From Candidatus Methanoperedens sp. (GTDB lineage Archaea; Halobacteriota; Methanosarcinia; Methanosarcinales; Methanoperedenaceae), in NCBI GenBank assembly GCA_026552975.1, contig JAPMTR010000069.1:1-64000 (forward strand): DNA of 64,000 nucleotides, read 5' to 3'. The position numbers and the translations under genes were made by a program. Position 1 is the stretch's first letter. Each line of letters opens with the position of its first letter. Under the pieces are notes generated by a model. That model was not told where the DNA came from, ran no database searches, and saw nothing but the letters and a program-made list of their open reading frames with translations. Positions 54,253 through 62,440 of this stretch are shown here, piece after piece.

Positions 54253-54317
54253 TATATTTTTTTATGTTGGAGCAGCATATCCGGTGCATGTCCCTTAATT
54301 TTCCACACCAAAACAAT

Positions 54318-54353
54318 GCAGCAAATCTGCGTTAATCCGCGTTTATCTGCGGT
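54318..54353. repeat. Fragment of a dispersed repeat sequence
   Basis: The stretch around AATCTGCGTTAATCCGCG and TTATCTGCGGTTCC is a widely seen low-complexity repeat family in many microbial genomes, recognised from memory. It lies just upstream of the ManC-type gene and has no gene of its own. Confidence 0.35.
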
Positions 54354-54389
54354 TCCTTATTCAAATAGAAAAAGAAGGAGGTAATTAAC

Positions 54390-55760
54390 ATTAAATCAAT
54401 AATTCTTGCCGGTGGCTCTGGTACTCGCCTCTGGCCTTTGAGCCGTGAACAATACCCCAAACAATTCTTAAAATTAGGAAAAACATCGCTTTTCCAGGAT
54501 ACGGTGCTGCGATGCCTGAAATTGTCCGATATTTCAGAGATATTCGTGGTCACCAATGAAGCCCAGAAGTTTTTTGTTTCAGGGCAGATAGAAGAACTGG
54601 GACTTGTTGTGCAAGTTGAAAATATATTAAATGAGCCCCAGGGAAAAAATACTCTTCCAGCAATATGTTTTGGGATGCATGAGATACAGAAGAGATTTGG
54701 CAAATGTTTGGCAGCTGTGTTTCCATCAGACCATATACTTGATTTTAAAGCCATGGAAAAAATAAAAAGTGCACAATCATTATGCTCCAAATATCTCGTA
54801 ACCTTCGGGATCACTCCAACATCCGCACATACCGGTTATGGTTATATAAAATCCGGAAAAGATCTTGAGATCGGTTCAAAAGTTCTTGAATTCAGGGAAA
54901 AACCCGCGGTTGAATATGCAAAAAAGTACATCCTGGAAAAATGTCTCTGGAACAGCGGCATGTTCATGTTCGACACAGATGTCTTTTTTAAGGAACTTAA
55001 AAAACACGCGCCCGATATCATGGCAGCCTTCAATCAAAAAGATAAGAAGATCGAAGAAATATATAATGATCTTCCTTCTATTTCGATAGACTACGGGATT
55101 CTGGAAAAATCGGATAAAGTAGCTGTGGTTCCACTTGAAAATAAATGGAGCGACCTTGGCGACTTTGATTCCATGTTCCATGAGACGAAAAAGAATGAAC
55201 ATGGGAACGCTTCATATAATTGCGATGATATGTCATTAAATTCAAACGGCAATCTTATTTATTCTAAAAAGGACAAGATCGTTTCCCTCATAGACGTGAA
55301 GGATATGGTTGTTGTAGATACACCTGATGCTCTCCTTGTTTGCCCGAGGAAAAGCTGCCAGAGGGTCAAAGAGACCGTAACCTCCCTGAAAAGTCAGAAA
55401 AATGAAAAAGCATTTTTCCACAGGACTGTTTACAGGCCATGGGGATCATACACGACATTGGAGGAGTCTGAAAGGAGCAAGATTAAGAATATTACAGTTT
55501 CTCCAGGTAAGAAACTGAGCCTTCAGATCCATAATCACAGGAGCGAGCACTGGGTGGTAGTTAGAGGAATGGCCTGGATACATGTAGATGATAAGGAATT
55601 CTACCTTCGCCAGGGGGAAAGCACATTCATAAAAGCCGGGATAAAACACAGGTTATCAAACCCCGGGACGATACCGCTTGAAATTATTGAAGTGCAGCTT
55701 GGCGATTATGTCGGGGAAGATGACATCGCACGATTTGAGGACGATTTTGGACGGGCGTGA
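54390..55760 (+). CDS. manC: Mannose-1-phosphate guanylyltransferase / mannose-6-phosphate isomerase, ATT start
   Basis: 456 residues read from ATT 54390. The essential nucleotide-binding motif AGGSGTRLWPLSREQYPKQF starts seven residues in. No ATG, GTG or TTG exists between an in-frame stop at 54366 and that motif. GGAGGT at 54377-54382 stands 7 bases before the ATT, the ideal distance, so ATT is the probable start. The C-terminal cupin (YRPWGSYTTLE, LSLQIHNHRSEHW) is a type II phosphomannose isomerase. It supplies GDP-mannose for surface glycans and lipids. Confidence 0.88.
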   Translation: MKSIILAGGSGTRLWPLSREQYPKQFLKLGKTSLFQDTVLRCLKLSDISEIFVVTNEAQKFFVSGQIEELGLVVQVENILNEPQGKNTLPAICFGMHEIQKRFGKCLAAVFPSDHILDFKAMEKIKSAQSLCSKYLVTFGITPTSAHTGYGYIKSGKDLEIGSKVLEFREKPAVEYAKKYILEKCLWNSGMFMFDTDVFFKELKKHAPDIMAAFNQKDKKIEEIYNDLPSISIDYGILEKSDKVAVVPLENKWSDLGDFDSMFHETKKNEHGNASYNCDDMSLNSNGNLIYSKKDKIVSLIDVKDMVVVDTPDALLVCPRKSCQRVKETVTSLKSQKNEKAFFHRTVYRPWGSYTTLEESERSKIKNITVSPGKKLSLQIHNHRSEHWVVVRGMAWIHVDDKEFYLRQGESTFIKAGIKHRLSNPGTIPLEIIEVQLGDYVGEDDIARFEDDFGRA

Positions 55761-55817
55761 GACCCTATCATTAATGGTTAAAAAGTAACCTTTTGAATTG
55801 AATTTCGCACATGCCCC

Positions 55818-55844
55818 ATATTTTTTGCCCGCGGCAAAAAATAT
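55818..55844. terminator. 12-bp perfect hairpin between manC and mtd
   Basis: ATATTTTTTGCC (55818-55829), loop CGC, GGCAAAAAATAT (55833-55844). On the plus strand the stem is followed by A-rich sequence; the 5' arm carries T6. It may terminate the manC transcript or control mtd, whose TATA-like TTATAAATA lies at 55872. Confidence 0.5.
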
Positions 55845-55867
55845 AAAAAATATCAGGACAATTTCAA

Positions 55868-55912
55868 AAACCTTATAAATAACCCTGACGATTTTCACTA
55901 TTGTGATCAAAT
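55868..55912 (+). promoter_or_regulatory. mtd promoter and ribosome-binding site
   Basis: TTATAAATA around 55872-55880 is a good archaeal TATA box. GTGATC at about 55902-55907 lies 5 bases before the ATG and fits the 16S rRNA 3' end. Confidence 0.5.
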
Positions 55913-56740
55913 ATGGTCGTAAAAGTAGGCTTTATAAAACTTGGAAATTTAGGGACCTCACAGGTAATAGATTTATTACTGGATGAGATAGCAGCGAGAG
56001 AGGGAATTGCAGTTCGTGTTTTCGGAACAGGGGCAAAGATGGGTAAGGATGAAGCAGCTGAAACAGGGTGCGTCAAGAACTGGGCTCCTGACTTCATGGT
56101 TATGATCAGTCCCAACTCAAGCGCTCCGGGCCCAACAGCAGGAAGGGAACTCTGGAAAGGCACCCCGACGATCGTAGTCTCAGATGGACCAACGAAGAAA
56201 GATGACAGGGATAAACTTGAACAGGCGGGTTTTGGATATATAATCCTCCCGGTTGATCCATTGATCGGAGCAAAAAGGGAGTTCCTTGACTGCGTTGAGA
56301 TGTCAAACTTCAATACGGATGCGTTAAAGGTATTGGCAATTGGTGGCGCAATAAGGCTGGTCCAGACTGAAATCGATAAGGTGATCGATCAGGTAGCTGC
56401 AGGTACAAAACCACTTGTGCTTCCAAAAATACTTGCAAAACCTGAGAAATGTGTTGAAAGCGCAGGATTTTCTAATCCTTACGCAAAAGCAAAAGCTCTT
56501 GCAGCCCTTCACATAGCCACAAAGGTCGCCGAACTTGACTTCCCGGCATGCTTTGTATTAAAAGAGGTAGACCAGGTAGCCACAGCCGCAGCTGCAGGTC
56601 ATGAAGCCATGCGCGCAGCAGCCGGGCTCGCTGATGAAGCACGCGAGATGGAAAAAGCAAATGACTCAGTCCTCAGGAAGCCACACGCAAAGGATGGCAG
56701 ACTGTTGACCAAGACAAAGCTTCTCGAAAAACCACAATAA
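55913..56740 (+). CDS. mtd: F420-dependent methylenetetrahydromethanopterin dehydrogenase
   Basis: 275 residues, family length. VKVGFIKLGNLGTSQVIDLL at the start, FMVMISPNSSAPGPTAGRE, IVVSDGPTKKDDR and YIILPVDPLIGAKREFLD are all characteristic. It interconverts methylene- and methenyl-H4MPT with coenzyme F420 in the C1 branch of methanogenesis, or in reverse in methane oxidation. Together with AtwA it places the organism in the methane cycle. It has its own promoter and a downstream terminator hairpin. Confidence 0.95.
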   Translation: MVVKVGFIKLGNLGTSQVIDLLLDEIAAREGIAVRVFGTGAKMGKDEAAETGCVKNWAPDFMVMISPNSSAPGPTAGRELWKGTPTIVVSDGPTKKDDRDKLEQAGFGYIILPVDPLIGAKREFLDCVEMSNFNTDALKVLAIGGAIRLVQTEIDKVIDQVAAGTKPLVLPKILAKPEKCVESAGFSNPYAKAKALAALHIATKVAELDFPACFVLKEVDQVATAAAAGHEAMRAAAGLADEAREMEKANDSVLRKPHAKDGRLLTKTKLLEKPQ

Positions 56741-56749
56741 ATTAAATAT

Positions 56750-56783
56750 CAGGAAGATTATCACTTCCTGTTCTCTTTTTTTT
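56750..56783 (+). terminator. Intrinsic-type terminator after mtd
   Basis: CAGGAAG (56750-56756), loop ATTATCA, CTTCCTG (56764-56770), then TTCTCTTTTTTTT to 56783. Hairpin plus T-tract just after the mtd stop. Confidence 0.65.
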
Positions 56784-56789
56784 CAGCAA

Positions 56790-57083
56790 TTAATGCTGAT
56801 TAGCAGTCTGTAAATAGAAATATACTGCTTTTGAAATCGCCTCTTTTATATGCGGTTCTCCGGTTTTTTCCTTCAGGGCAATAATATCTTCCTGTGGAAA
56901 AATTGATTGAACATGAACCAGATTTTTGTGATCAAATGATCCATGGAGCATGGCAAGGTTTGGATTTTGCATATTAACAAGCTCGTTCCCAAATTGTAAT
57001 CTCCGCCGTTGCATCTCCTTTTCAGCTTTTCGTTTTCTTTTTTCGCGTTCTTCGATGATCCGTATGGCGCTTATTAGTTTCAT
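56790..57083 (-). CDS. Small conserved archaeal protein, paralogue A (DUF5371-like)
   Basis: 97 residues from ATG 57083, with GAGGG 8 bases upstream. A strongly basic helix (EEREKRKRKAEKEMQRRR) is followed by a C-terminal module (IFPQEDIIALKEKTGEPHIK, then EAISKAVYFYLQ). A second protein at 59027-59245 carries the same module. I recall it as similar to a small Methanosarcinales family (DUF5371), not verified. The module looks like a short ribbon-helix-helix or helical dimer; function unknown. Confidence 0.6.
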   Translation of the reverse strand: MKLISAIRIIEEREKRKRKAEKEMQRRRLQFGNELVNMQNPNLAMLHGSFDHKNLVHVQSIFPQEDIIALKEKTGEPHIKEAISKAVYFYLQTANQH

Positions 57084-57229
57084 TTTTGATCCCTCGACTA
57101 TCATTACTATGATTATCATTAGCATATTAAAGGATAAATAGATTTCGCTTCAAAAAACAACGTGTCTTTTATCAAAAAACAAAGTTACATTTTCAGATCA
57201 TTCTGATACCCACTACCCCCAAAATAATT

Positions 57230-57538
57230 TTATACCTTTATCTGTTCAGGTAAAAATCCCTTCTTAATGAGAACTTCTTTCATCCTGCTCTTGTGATTCC
57301 CCTGAAGTTCTATAACATTATCTTTAATCGTTCCACCGCATGCGAATTTTGACTTCAAATATGAGGTCAATTCCTGTAGATTGATCTCAGTCGGATTAAG
57401 ACCTTCGATCACTGTCACTTCTTTTTTATATTTCCGTGTATCTATCTTTACAACTATTCTCTGTTGTTCTTTTGCCACTTCTTCACATATGCAAAGTTCT
57501 GTTGGCAAACCGCATACAGCACACATTTCTGAACTCAT
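57230..57538 (-). CDS. Translation initiation factor SUI1 (aIF1)
   Basis: 102 residues. An N-terminal [13 protein letters not shown] zinc knuckle precedes the SUI1 domain ([39 protein letters not shown]). It acts in start-codon selection on the small ribosomal subunit. Normal archaeal length. The divergent DUF192 gene starts 57 bases away. Confidence 0.9.
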   Translation of the reverse strand: MSSEMCAVCGLPTELCICEEVAKEQQRIVVKIDTRKYKKEVTVIEGLNPTEINLQELTSYLKSKFACGGTIKDNVIELQGNHKSRMKEVLIKKGFLPEQIKV

Positions 57539-57594
57539 TTATTGGATTAATACCTCCATTCTTATATTACATAGGATTGTTATATAGCTACTTG

Positions 57595-57951
57595 ATGCTT
57601 CCCGTATTAAAATATAATGGTATAGATATAGCAAGGAACATTGAATTTTCACGAACGATATTAAAACAAACATTGGGTTTGATGTTTCGAAAAGGTATTC
57701 CTATTGATCATTCTATGATATTCGTATTAAAGAAACCATCACAGGTAAGCATTCACATGCTCTTTGTATTCTTCCCTATAGATGTTATATTCCTGAATGA
57801 AAAAAAGGAAATTACGGGTTTATCCCGATTAAGACCCTGGGTGGGATATAAAGCGATGGAAAGTATCAAGTATATTATTGAAATGAAGGCAGGAACAATT
57901 GAAATGTTCCATCTGTGCAAAGGCGGACAGATGGAATTTGAAGATAATTGA
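57595..57951 (+). CDS. DUF192 protein (UPF0127 family)
   Basis: 118 residues from ATG 57595. A TATA-like GTTATATAG about 25 bases upstream suggests a leaderless message. Family patterns: LGLMFRKGIP, HMLFVFFPIDVIFLN, GLSRLRPWVGYKAME, MKAGTIEMFHLCKGG. Function is not established. The stop overlaps the region just before endA, suggesting cotranscription. Confidence 0.85.
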   Translation: MLPVLKYNGIDIARNIEFSRTILKQTLGLMFRKGIPIDHSMIFVLKKPSQVSIHMLFVFFPIDVIFLNEKKEITGLSRLRPWVGYKAMESIKYIIEMKAGTIEMFHLCKGGQMEFEDN

Positions 57952-57965
57952 ATGAATGGAACCTT

Positions 57966-59021
57966 ATGACATTAAAAGGAAAATTAATAAAAGATGCTGT
58001 AATATTTGAAAAAAATGCGATCGAAGAATTGCATAACAGGAGTTTTTATGGGAGACCAAAAGGCGATACACTTGAAGTTTCCCTGGTAGAAAACGCCTAT
58101 CTTATTTACATGGGAAAAATAAGAGTGGAGTTTGAAGGAGAGGGGCTGGACTTCAAAAATTTCTTCTTGAAAGCCTCTTCAATATTTAAAAATTTTGAAT
58201 TGTATTACATTGTATATAAGGACCTGAGAGAACGCGGTTATTATGTACAGCCTGCAGTTACCGGCTTTCGTGTATATCCGAGGGGAGGTCATCCAGGAAA
58301 AACGCCGGCTGAATTTTTTATATATGTTACATCAGAAAGGATACCTTTATTACTTTCGTCCATAATAACTCATCTCGGGACAGTTGAAAATCTAAAAAAG
58401 CGTTTAGTGCTGGCGATAGTAGATGAAGATAGCGACTTAACCTATTATGAGGTAAAGAAAACCATTCCAAATGGAACATTCAAATTGTGTACTGAAGATA
58501 AACCATCAACTGCGAGCCTTCTTGAAGACAGGGTTATGATCTGGGATCCGAAGGTTTCTTTATCTTTGCAAAAGCAGGGATTTTTTGGCAAACCTATGGA
58601 TGAAGGACACCTGCAATTATCGCTTGTAGAATCATGTTATCTATTGAAAAATGGAATACTTGAAATTGAGGACAGAGAAAAGAGGAAACTTGATTTTTCA
58701 GGTTTTTCGACTTTAGCCTCTAAGATAGAATCAAATTTCTCAATAAAATATGCGATTTATGAACACCTGAGAAATACTGGACTCGTTCCAAAAACAGGAT
58801 TCAAATTCGGGACACATTTCAGGGTATATAAAAAAATTGAAGATATGGCAAAGCTGCCACACTCTGATTATCTCATTCATGCCATAGAACATGAACATAC
58901 CTTTTCGCTGCAGCAACTTTCACGCGCGGTCCGCCTTGCCAACAGTGTTCGAAAAGATATGATATATGGTGCAGTCGATTCAAAGGTCCAATTTTTTACG
59001 GTTGGTCGAATGCGACTGTAA
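57966..59021 (+). CDS. endA: tRNA-splicing endonuclease, two-repeat type
   Basis: 351 residues from ATG 57966. Two homologous halves (about 1-170 and 180-350), as in homodimeric enzymes of the Archaeoglobus type. The C-terminal half has the catalytic triad: Tyr in FRVYKK, His in LPHSDYLIHA and Lys in SVRKDMIYG. The first half has lost it and is structural. It cuts bulge-helix-bulge introns from tRNA and rRNA precursors. Confidence 0.9.
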   Translation: MTLKGKLIKDAVIFEKNAIEELHNRSFYGRPKGDTLEVSLVENAYLIYMGKIRVEFEGEGLDFKNFFLKASSIFKNFELYYIVYKDLRERGYYVQPAVTGFRVYPRGGHPGKTPAEFFIYVTSERIPLLLSSIITHLGTVENLKKRLVLAIVDEDSDLTYYEVKKTIPNGTFKLCTEDKPSTASLLEDRVMIWDPKVSLSLQKQGFFGKPMDEGHLQLSLVESCYLLKNGILEIEDREKRKLDFSGFSTLASKIESNFSIKYAIYEHLRNTGLVPKTGFKFGTHFRVYKKIEDMAKLPHSDYLIHAIEHEHTFSLQQLSRAVRLANSVRKDMIYGAVDSKVQFFTVGRMRL

Positions 59022-59026
59022 AAAAT

Positions 59027-59245
59027 TTACTCCTCTTCCTCTTCCTCTTCTGCTTTCTGCTTTCGCTTAATTACTCTCTCAAGTTTCTTGGCGAACATAT
59101 CTTCAACTTTTGTGTATTCGCACTCCAGATAATGAGATACGGCTTTAGCGATCGCATCCTTTGTGCTACTTTCTCCTGTTTTTGTTTTGAGGGCTTCAAT
59201 ATCATCTTCTGTAAGAACTGTTTGTGCATGCATTATTTTTACCAT
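59027..59245 (-). CDS. Small conserved archaeal protein, paralogue B, acidic tail
   Basis: 72 residues, with GGAGATC just before the ATG. The module HAQTVLTEDDIEALKTKTGE, then STKDAIAKAVSHYLE, matches paralogue A 2 kb away. Here it stands at the N-terminus, followed by a basic stretch and a run of seven Glu interrupted by nothing at the end. Function unknown. Confidence 0.65.
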   Translation of the reverse strand: MVKIMHAQTVLTEDDIEALKTKTGESSTKDAIAKAVSHYLECEYTKVEDMFAKKLERVIKRKQKAEEEEEEE

Positions 59246-59354
59246 GTTGATCTCCTTGAAAAAAAAAGCAATGCTGTATATTTACTGCATACTTTTAATT
59301 AATACCTCATTATCATAGGAAAGTATTTAAACATTCCTGAGAATTTCAAAAAAA

Positions 59355-60365
59355 CTATTGCCTCTTATTCCTTAAAACAATATAAGAGATCAATAAGATC
59401 ATCGCTAAGTATTCAACCCCGATTCCTGGAGATTTTTCTGCAGTAACGATAACCGTTACTGCAGGACTGGCCCGGGCTTCTCCCGATGATGAAAAACTTT
59501 TCTCTGCCAGGTCCAGTTCGTTTTGCGCAAACCCAATAAATTCAAGAGCAGATGGATCATCTTTAGTCCAGAAAGACGATAACGCAGAATTTGCATTATT
59601 CGTATTGAAATCCTCGGCGTTCTTCAGGTGTGTTTCTGCTTCACTGACATCCTGGCCATTCTTTTTCGCTTCTTTTATGCGTTTTGACAGGCTCTTTGAT
59701 CCTTCATCCACATCTGCTATTTTTTTCAAGATTTCAGAAAATGAGCTTTTAAGATCAATAGTGTCTGTGAAGTGAATGTTCAACGGAGTCCATGTAGGTA
59801 CCATATGACTGTTCTGAAAAAGGATCCTGAAAGGTTTTGGTGTCGCAGATATCACTTCGATCCCTTTTGGAAGGAAAATTTGACCCCTTAGATCAACATC
59901 TGGAGGTATCTTCATATCTGTGTTTTTCCCTGATTCCAGAGATTGAGGGACATTTAATGGCAGTTTAATAATATAATCATTCTCGGATCTCTTAGCGAAA
60001 TTCTCTGCCTTAAAACCGATACGACCATTCCAGGTCTCACCAATGTTCAATGGAGAATCGAATTTTACCGTTAATTTTATTCCATTCTCTACATTTAACT
60101 GTTCTACGACCTGGCCTTTTGAACTATAAGTATGGTCGAAATCATAAATTACAGTCACCCTTGAGGCTGGAACAACAAATGAAAAACCATCAATTGGCAA
60201 TTGTCCGGCATTTTGTATTTCAACCTGTATAAGCTCATCCACCACCCCATCTTCGTTCACTGAAACGTTCAGTACCCACCTGTTAAGAATGATATCCCCG
60301 GCAGAAACGGGAAAAGCTGTCATCATAATAATTAAGAAATAAACAAGAATCCTTTTCATATCCAT
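59355..60365 (-). CDS. Exported protein with helical region and PGF-CTERM-like tail
   Basis: 336 residues from ATG 60365. Signal peptide ends FPVSAG. Residues 25-190 form a ribophorin-like/NEW-type beta domain (VNEDGVVDELIQVEIQNAGQ). A helical part follows (210-290, KSLSKRIKEAKKNGQDVSEA). The C-terminus SPGIGVEY, helix, LRNKRQ is a variant of the PGF-CTERM layout (PGI instead of PGF). Probably anchored outside. Role unknown. Confidence 0.7.
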   Translation of the reverse strand: MDMKRILVYFLIIMMTAFPVSAGDIILNRWVLNVSVNEDGVVDELIQVEIQNAGQLPIDGFSFVVPASRVTVIYDFDHTYSSKGQVVEQLNVENGIKLTVKFDSPLNIGETWNGRIGFKAENFAKRSENDYIIKLPLNVPQSLESGKNTDMKIPPDVDLRGQIFLPKGIEVISATPKPFRILFQNSHMVPTWTPLNIHFTDTIDLKSSFSEILKKIADVDEGSKSLSKRIKEAKKNGQDVSEAETHLKNAEDFNTNNANSALSSFWTKDDPSALEFIGFAQNELDLAEKSFSSSGEARASPAVTVIVTAEKSPGIGVEYLAMILLISYIVLRNKRQ

Positions 60366-60506
60366 AAATATCGCCAACCTTATTGGACTTTTGAAACTAA
60401 TAATGTTTGCGCTTTAAGCAAAAAATCTTCAACTTAAAATTTTCCTGCCTTAAATATATCGCAAAAGTGTTATCGTTATTTAAATTCATTGGTTACCCTG
60501 GTTATT

Positions 60507-61058
60507 ATGAATTCCTGGAGTTTCAAAATTGAAAATGTTGTTTCTACAGTCAAACTTTCACCTACTTTTGATCTGGAGGATCTGAAATCAAAACTTGAAA
60601 ATGCTGAATATGATAAATCGAAGTTTCCAGGTCTTGTATACAGGATCAAAGATCCAAAGGCTGTTTTTCTTTTATTTAATTCCGGAAAAGTTGTGTGTAC
60701 TGGCAGCAAATCAGTAGAGGACGCTCAGACCGCAAGTAAAAAGCTCACCCATGAGCTCATCAGAAACGGATTAGAAATAGATGCATCCAATGAAATAAAA
60801 GTCCAGAATATTGTGGCATCTGCAGCCCTGGGGAGTGTTCTGAACCTTAATTCCGTTGCTTTAGGATTTGGAATGGAGAATATTGAATATGAACCTGAGC
60901 AGTTCCCCGGTCTTGTTTATCGGATGAGTCAACCAAAAGTCGTTATATTATTATTCGGCTCAGGAAAAATGGTCATTACAGGCGGTAAATCTCCCACGGA
61001 TTGTGAAAATGCCTACAGGTCTATTAAAGAAAAACTGACCAATCTAAATATTATATAA
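60507..61058 (+). CDS. tbp: TATA-box-binding protein
   Basis: 183 residues from ATG 60507. A TATA-like ATTTAAATT about 27 bases upstream suggests a leaderless message. Two direct repeats of the saddle: FPGLVYRIKDPKAVFLLF with SGKVVCTG, and FPGLVYRMSQPKVVILLF with SGKMVITG. Basal transcription factor. Methanosarcinales often have several TBPs, so it may be a paralogue. Confidence 0.93.
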   Translation: MNSWSFKIENVVSTVKLSPTFDLEDLKSKLENAEYDKSKFPGLVYRIKDPKAVFLLFNSGKVVCTGSKSVEDAQTASKKLTHELIRNGLEIDASNEIKVQNIVASAALGSVLNLNSVALGFGMENIEYEPEQFPGLVYRMSQPKVVILLFGSGKMVITGGKSPTDCENAYRSIKEKLTNLNII

Positions 61059-61065
61059 ATACCAG

Positions 61066-61353
61066 TTAAGATTCGTAATCCACTGCGATCGAAGCTTCCT
61101 TTACAGAATTTATATATTTCGCCACTTCAAGATGGATCGGATGTACCTGGTAAGCCTTAAGGTCCTCCATGGAATCAAACCGCGTTATAAGAGCAATATC
61201 ATAGGAACGCTCTGAGTGAAAAACGTCCGTCCCCACTTCCAGATGGCGCAACAGGTGGATCTTTCCTCTCATCCCCATCAGAACATCCCTTGCGTTCTCA
61301 ACACTTTTTTGACCCGCATCTTTTAATTTAAAAAGAACGACATGTGTGATCAT
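61066..61353 (-). CDS. Dabb-domain (stress-responsive A/B barrel) protein
   Basis: 95 residues from ATG 61353, with GAGGTG 7 bases upstream. ITHVVLFKLKDAG at the start, YDIALITRFDSMEDLKAYQV and HPIHLEVAKYI are typical of the dimeric Dabb barrel. Enzymic role unknown. It lies just after tyrS on the same strand. Confidence 0.85.
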   Translation of the reverse strand: MITHVVLFKLKDAGQKSVENARDVLMGMRGKIHLLRHLEVGTDVFHSERSYDIALITRFDSMEDLKAYQVHPIHLEVAKYINSVKEASIAVDYES

Positions 61354-61363
61354 TCCTGACACC

Positions 61364-62314
61364 TCACATTAACTTCCTGACAGGTTCAAGGATCTCGTTC
61401 ATATATTCGGATGCAGCCGTTTTTAAGTCCATCGGATGCAGGGCCTTAGCAGCAAAATCAGCCTCAAGCGCCTCATAGCTTCCATAATTCAGATTTCCAC
61501 CATATTTCTCAGGGCGTTTTATCACGATCCGGGGATAACGCGGAGTTATGTGGTATTTAAAAAGCGCAAGGACAGGATTATCTTTGACCTCGCCCTCCAC
61601 ACAGAACGCTCCTTTTATTTTCTTTTTTAATTCCTCAGGGGTATCATCTACTGAAATGTAGTTACCTTTGCTTGATGACATCTTTTTTCCATCCAGACCA
61701 AGAAGTATGGGCGTATGGATGCAGACAGGGGCCTTATAGCCAAGCTCTGCGAGTCCCTCCCGCGCCAGCATGTGGATCTTTCGCTGGTCGATGCCGCCAA
61801 CTGCCACATCAACGCCCAGGTGAGCGATGTCAAGCGCCTGCATAAGTGGATATATCATCTGTGAAACCTTGGGATCTTCAGAATTCCTGCTTACCTCGTC
61901 CATACTGCGCCGCGCCCTGTTAAGCGTGGTGCTTCTGGCAAGTTTAAGGACATCGAGCATATATTTTGGATCAAGCTGGTAAGATGATCCAAGGACAAAT
62001 ATCGTATCTTTTTCATCAAGTCCAAGAGCAATGAAACATCTTTTATTATAATCAGCGATCTTTTGGACTTCTTCCATTGTTCCTTTTTCATTCAGGTATG
62101 CGTGTACATCTGCAAGAAGTACGGTTATCTTAAAACCGCAATGCTGGAGGTCAAGGAGTTTGTTAACTGTCAGCACGTGCCCCATGTGGATCTTCCCGCT
62201 TGGCTCATATCCTACATAAGCGCCGGGCTGTTTGTCCGAACTTATCAGGGCTTCAAGTTCTTCTTTTGTTACGATCTCTTCTGTATTTCGTGTAATGACT
62301 GCTAATTTATCCAT
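61364..62314 (-). CDS. tyrS: Tyrosyl-tRNA synthetase
   Basis: 316 residues from ATG 62314, with GGAG 9 bases upstream; the frame extends to 62329. Class I motifs: YEPSGKIHMGH (HIGH type) near 36-46 and KMSSSKGNY (KMSKS type) near 205. Length fits the archaeal/eukaryotic TyrRS without an S4 domain. Charges tRNA-Tyr. Confidence 0.93.
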   Translation of the reverse strand: MDKLAVITRNTEEIVTKEELEALISSDKQPGAYVGYEPSGKIHMGHVLTVNKLLDLQHCGFKITVLLADVHAYLNEKGTMEEVQKIADYNKRCFIALGLDEKDTIFVLGSSYQLDPKYMLDVLKLARSTTLNRARRSMDEVSRNSEDPKVSQMIYPLMQALDIAHLGVDVAVGGIDQRKIHMLAREGLAELGYKAPVCIHTPILLGLDGKKMSSSKGNYISVDDTPEELKKKIKGAFCVEGEVKDNPVLALFKYHITPRYPRIVIKRPEKYGGNLNYGSYEALEADFAAKALHPMDLKTAASEYMNEILEPVRKLM

Positions 62315-62440
62315 GAAAGGAAACTCCATTTGAAAACTGATTTTCTCTAAGTCTCATCAAGAACATAAACTCTGCGATGAGTTCATGAATACGGAAATGG
62401 GCTGGAAAAATATTTAACATCTGGATTATATCTATCGGAT

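Noticed and set aside
54332-54814. Minus-strand frame opposite the start of manC
   Set aside because: It is antisense to the conserved nucleotidyltransferase motif and partly made of a dispersed repeat.
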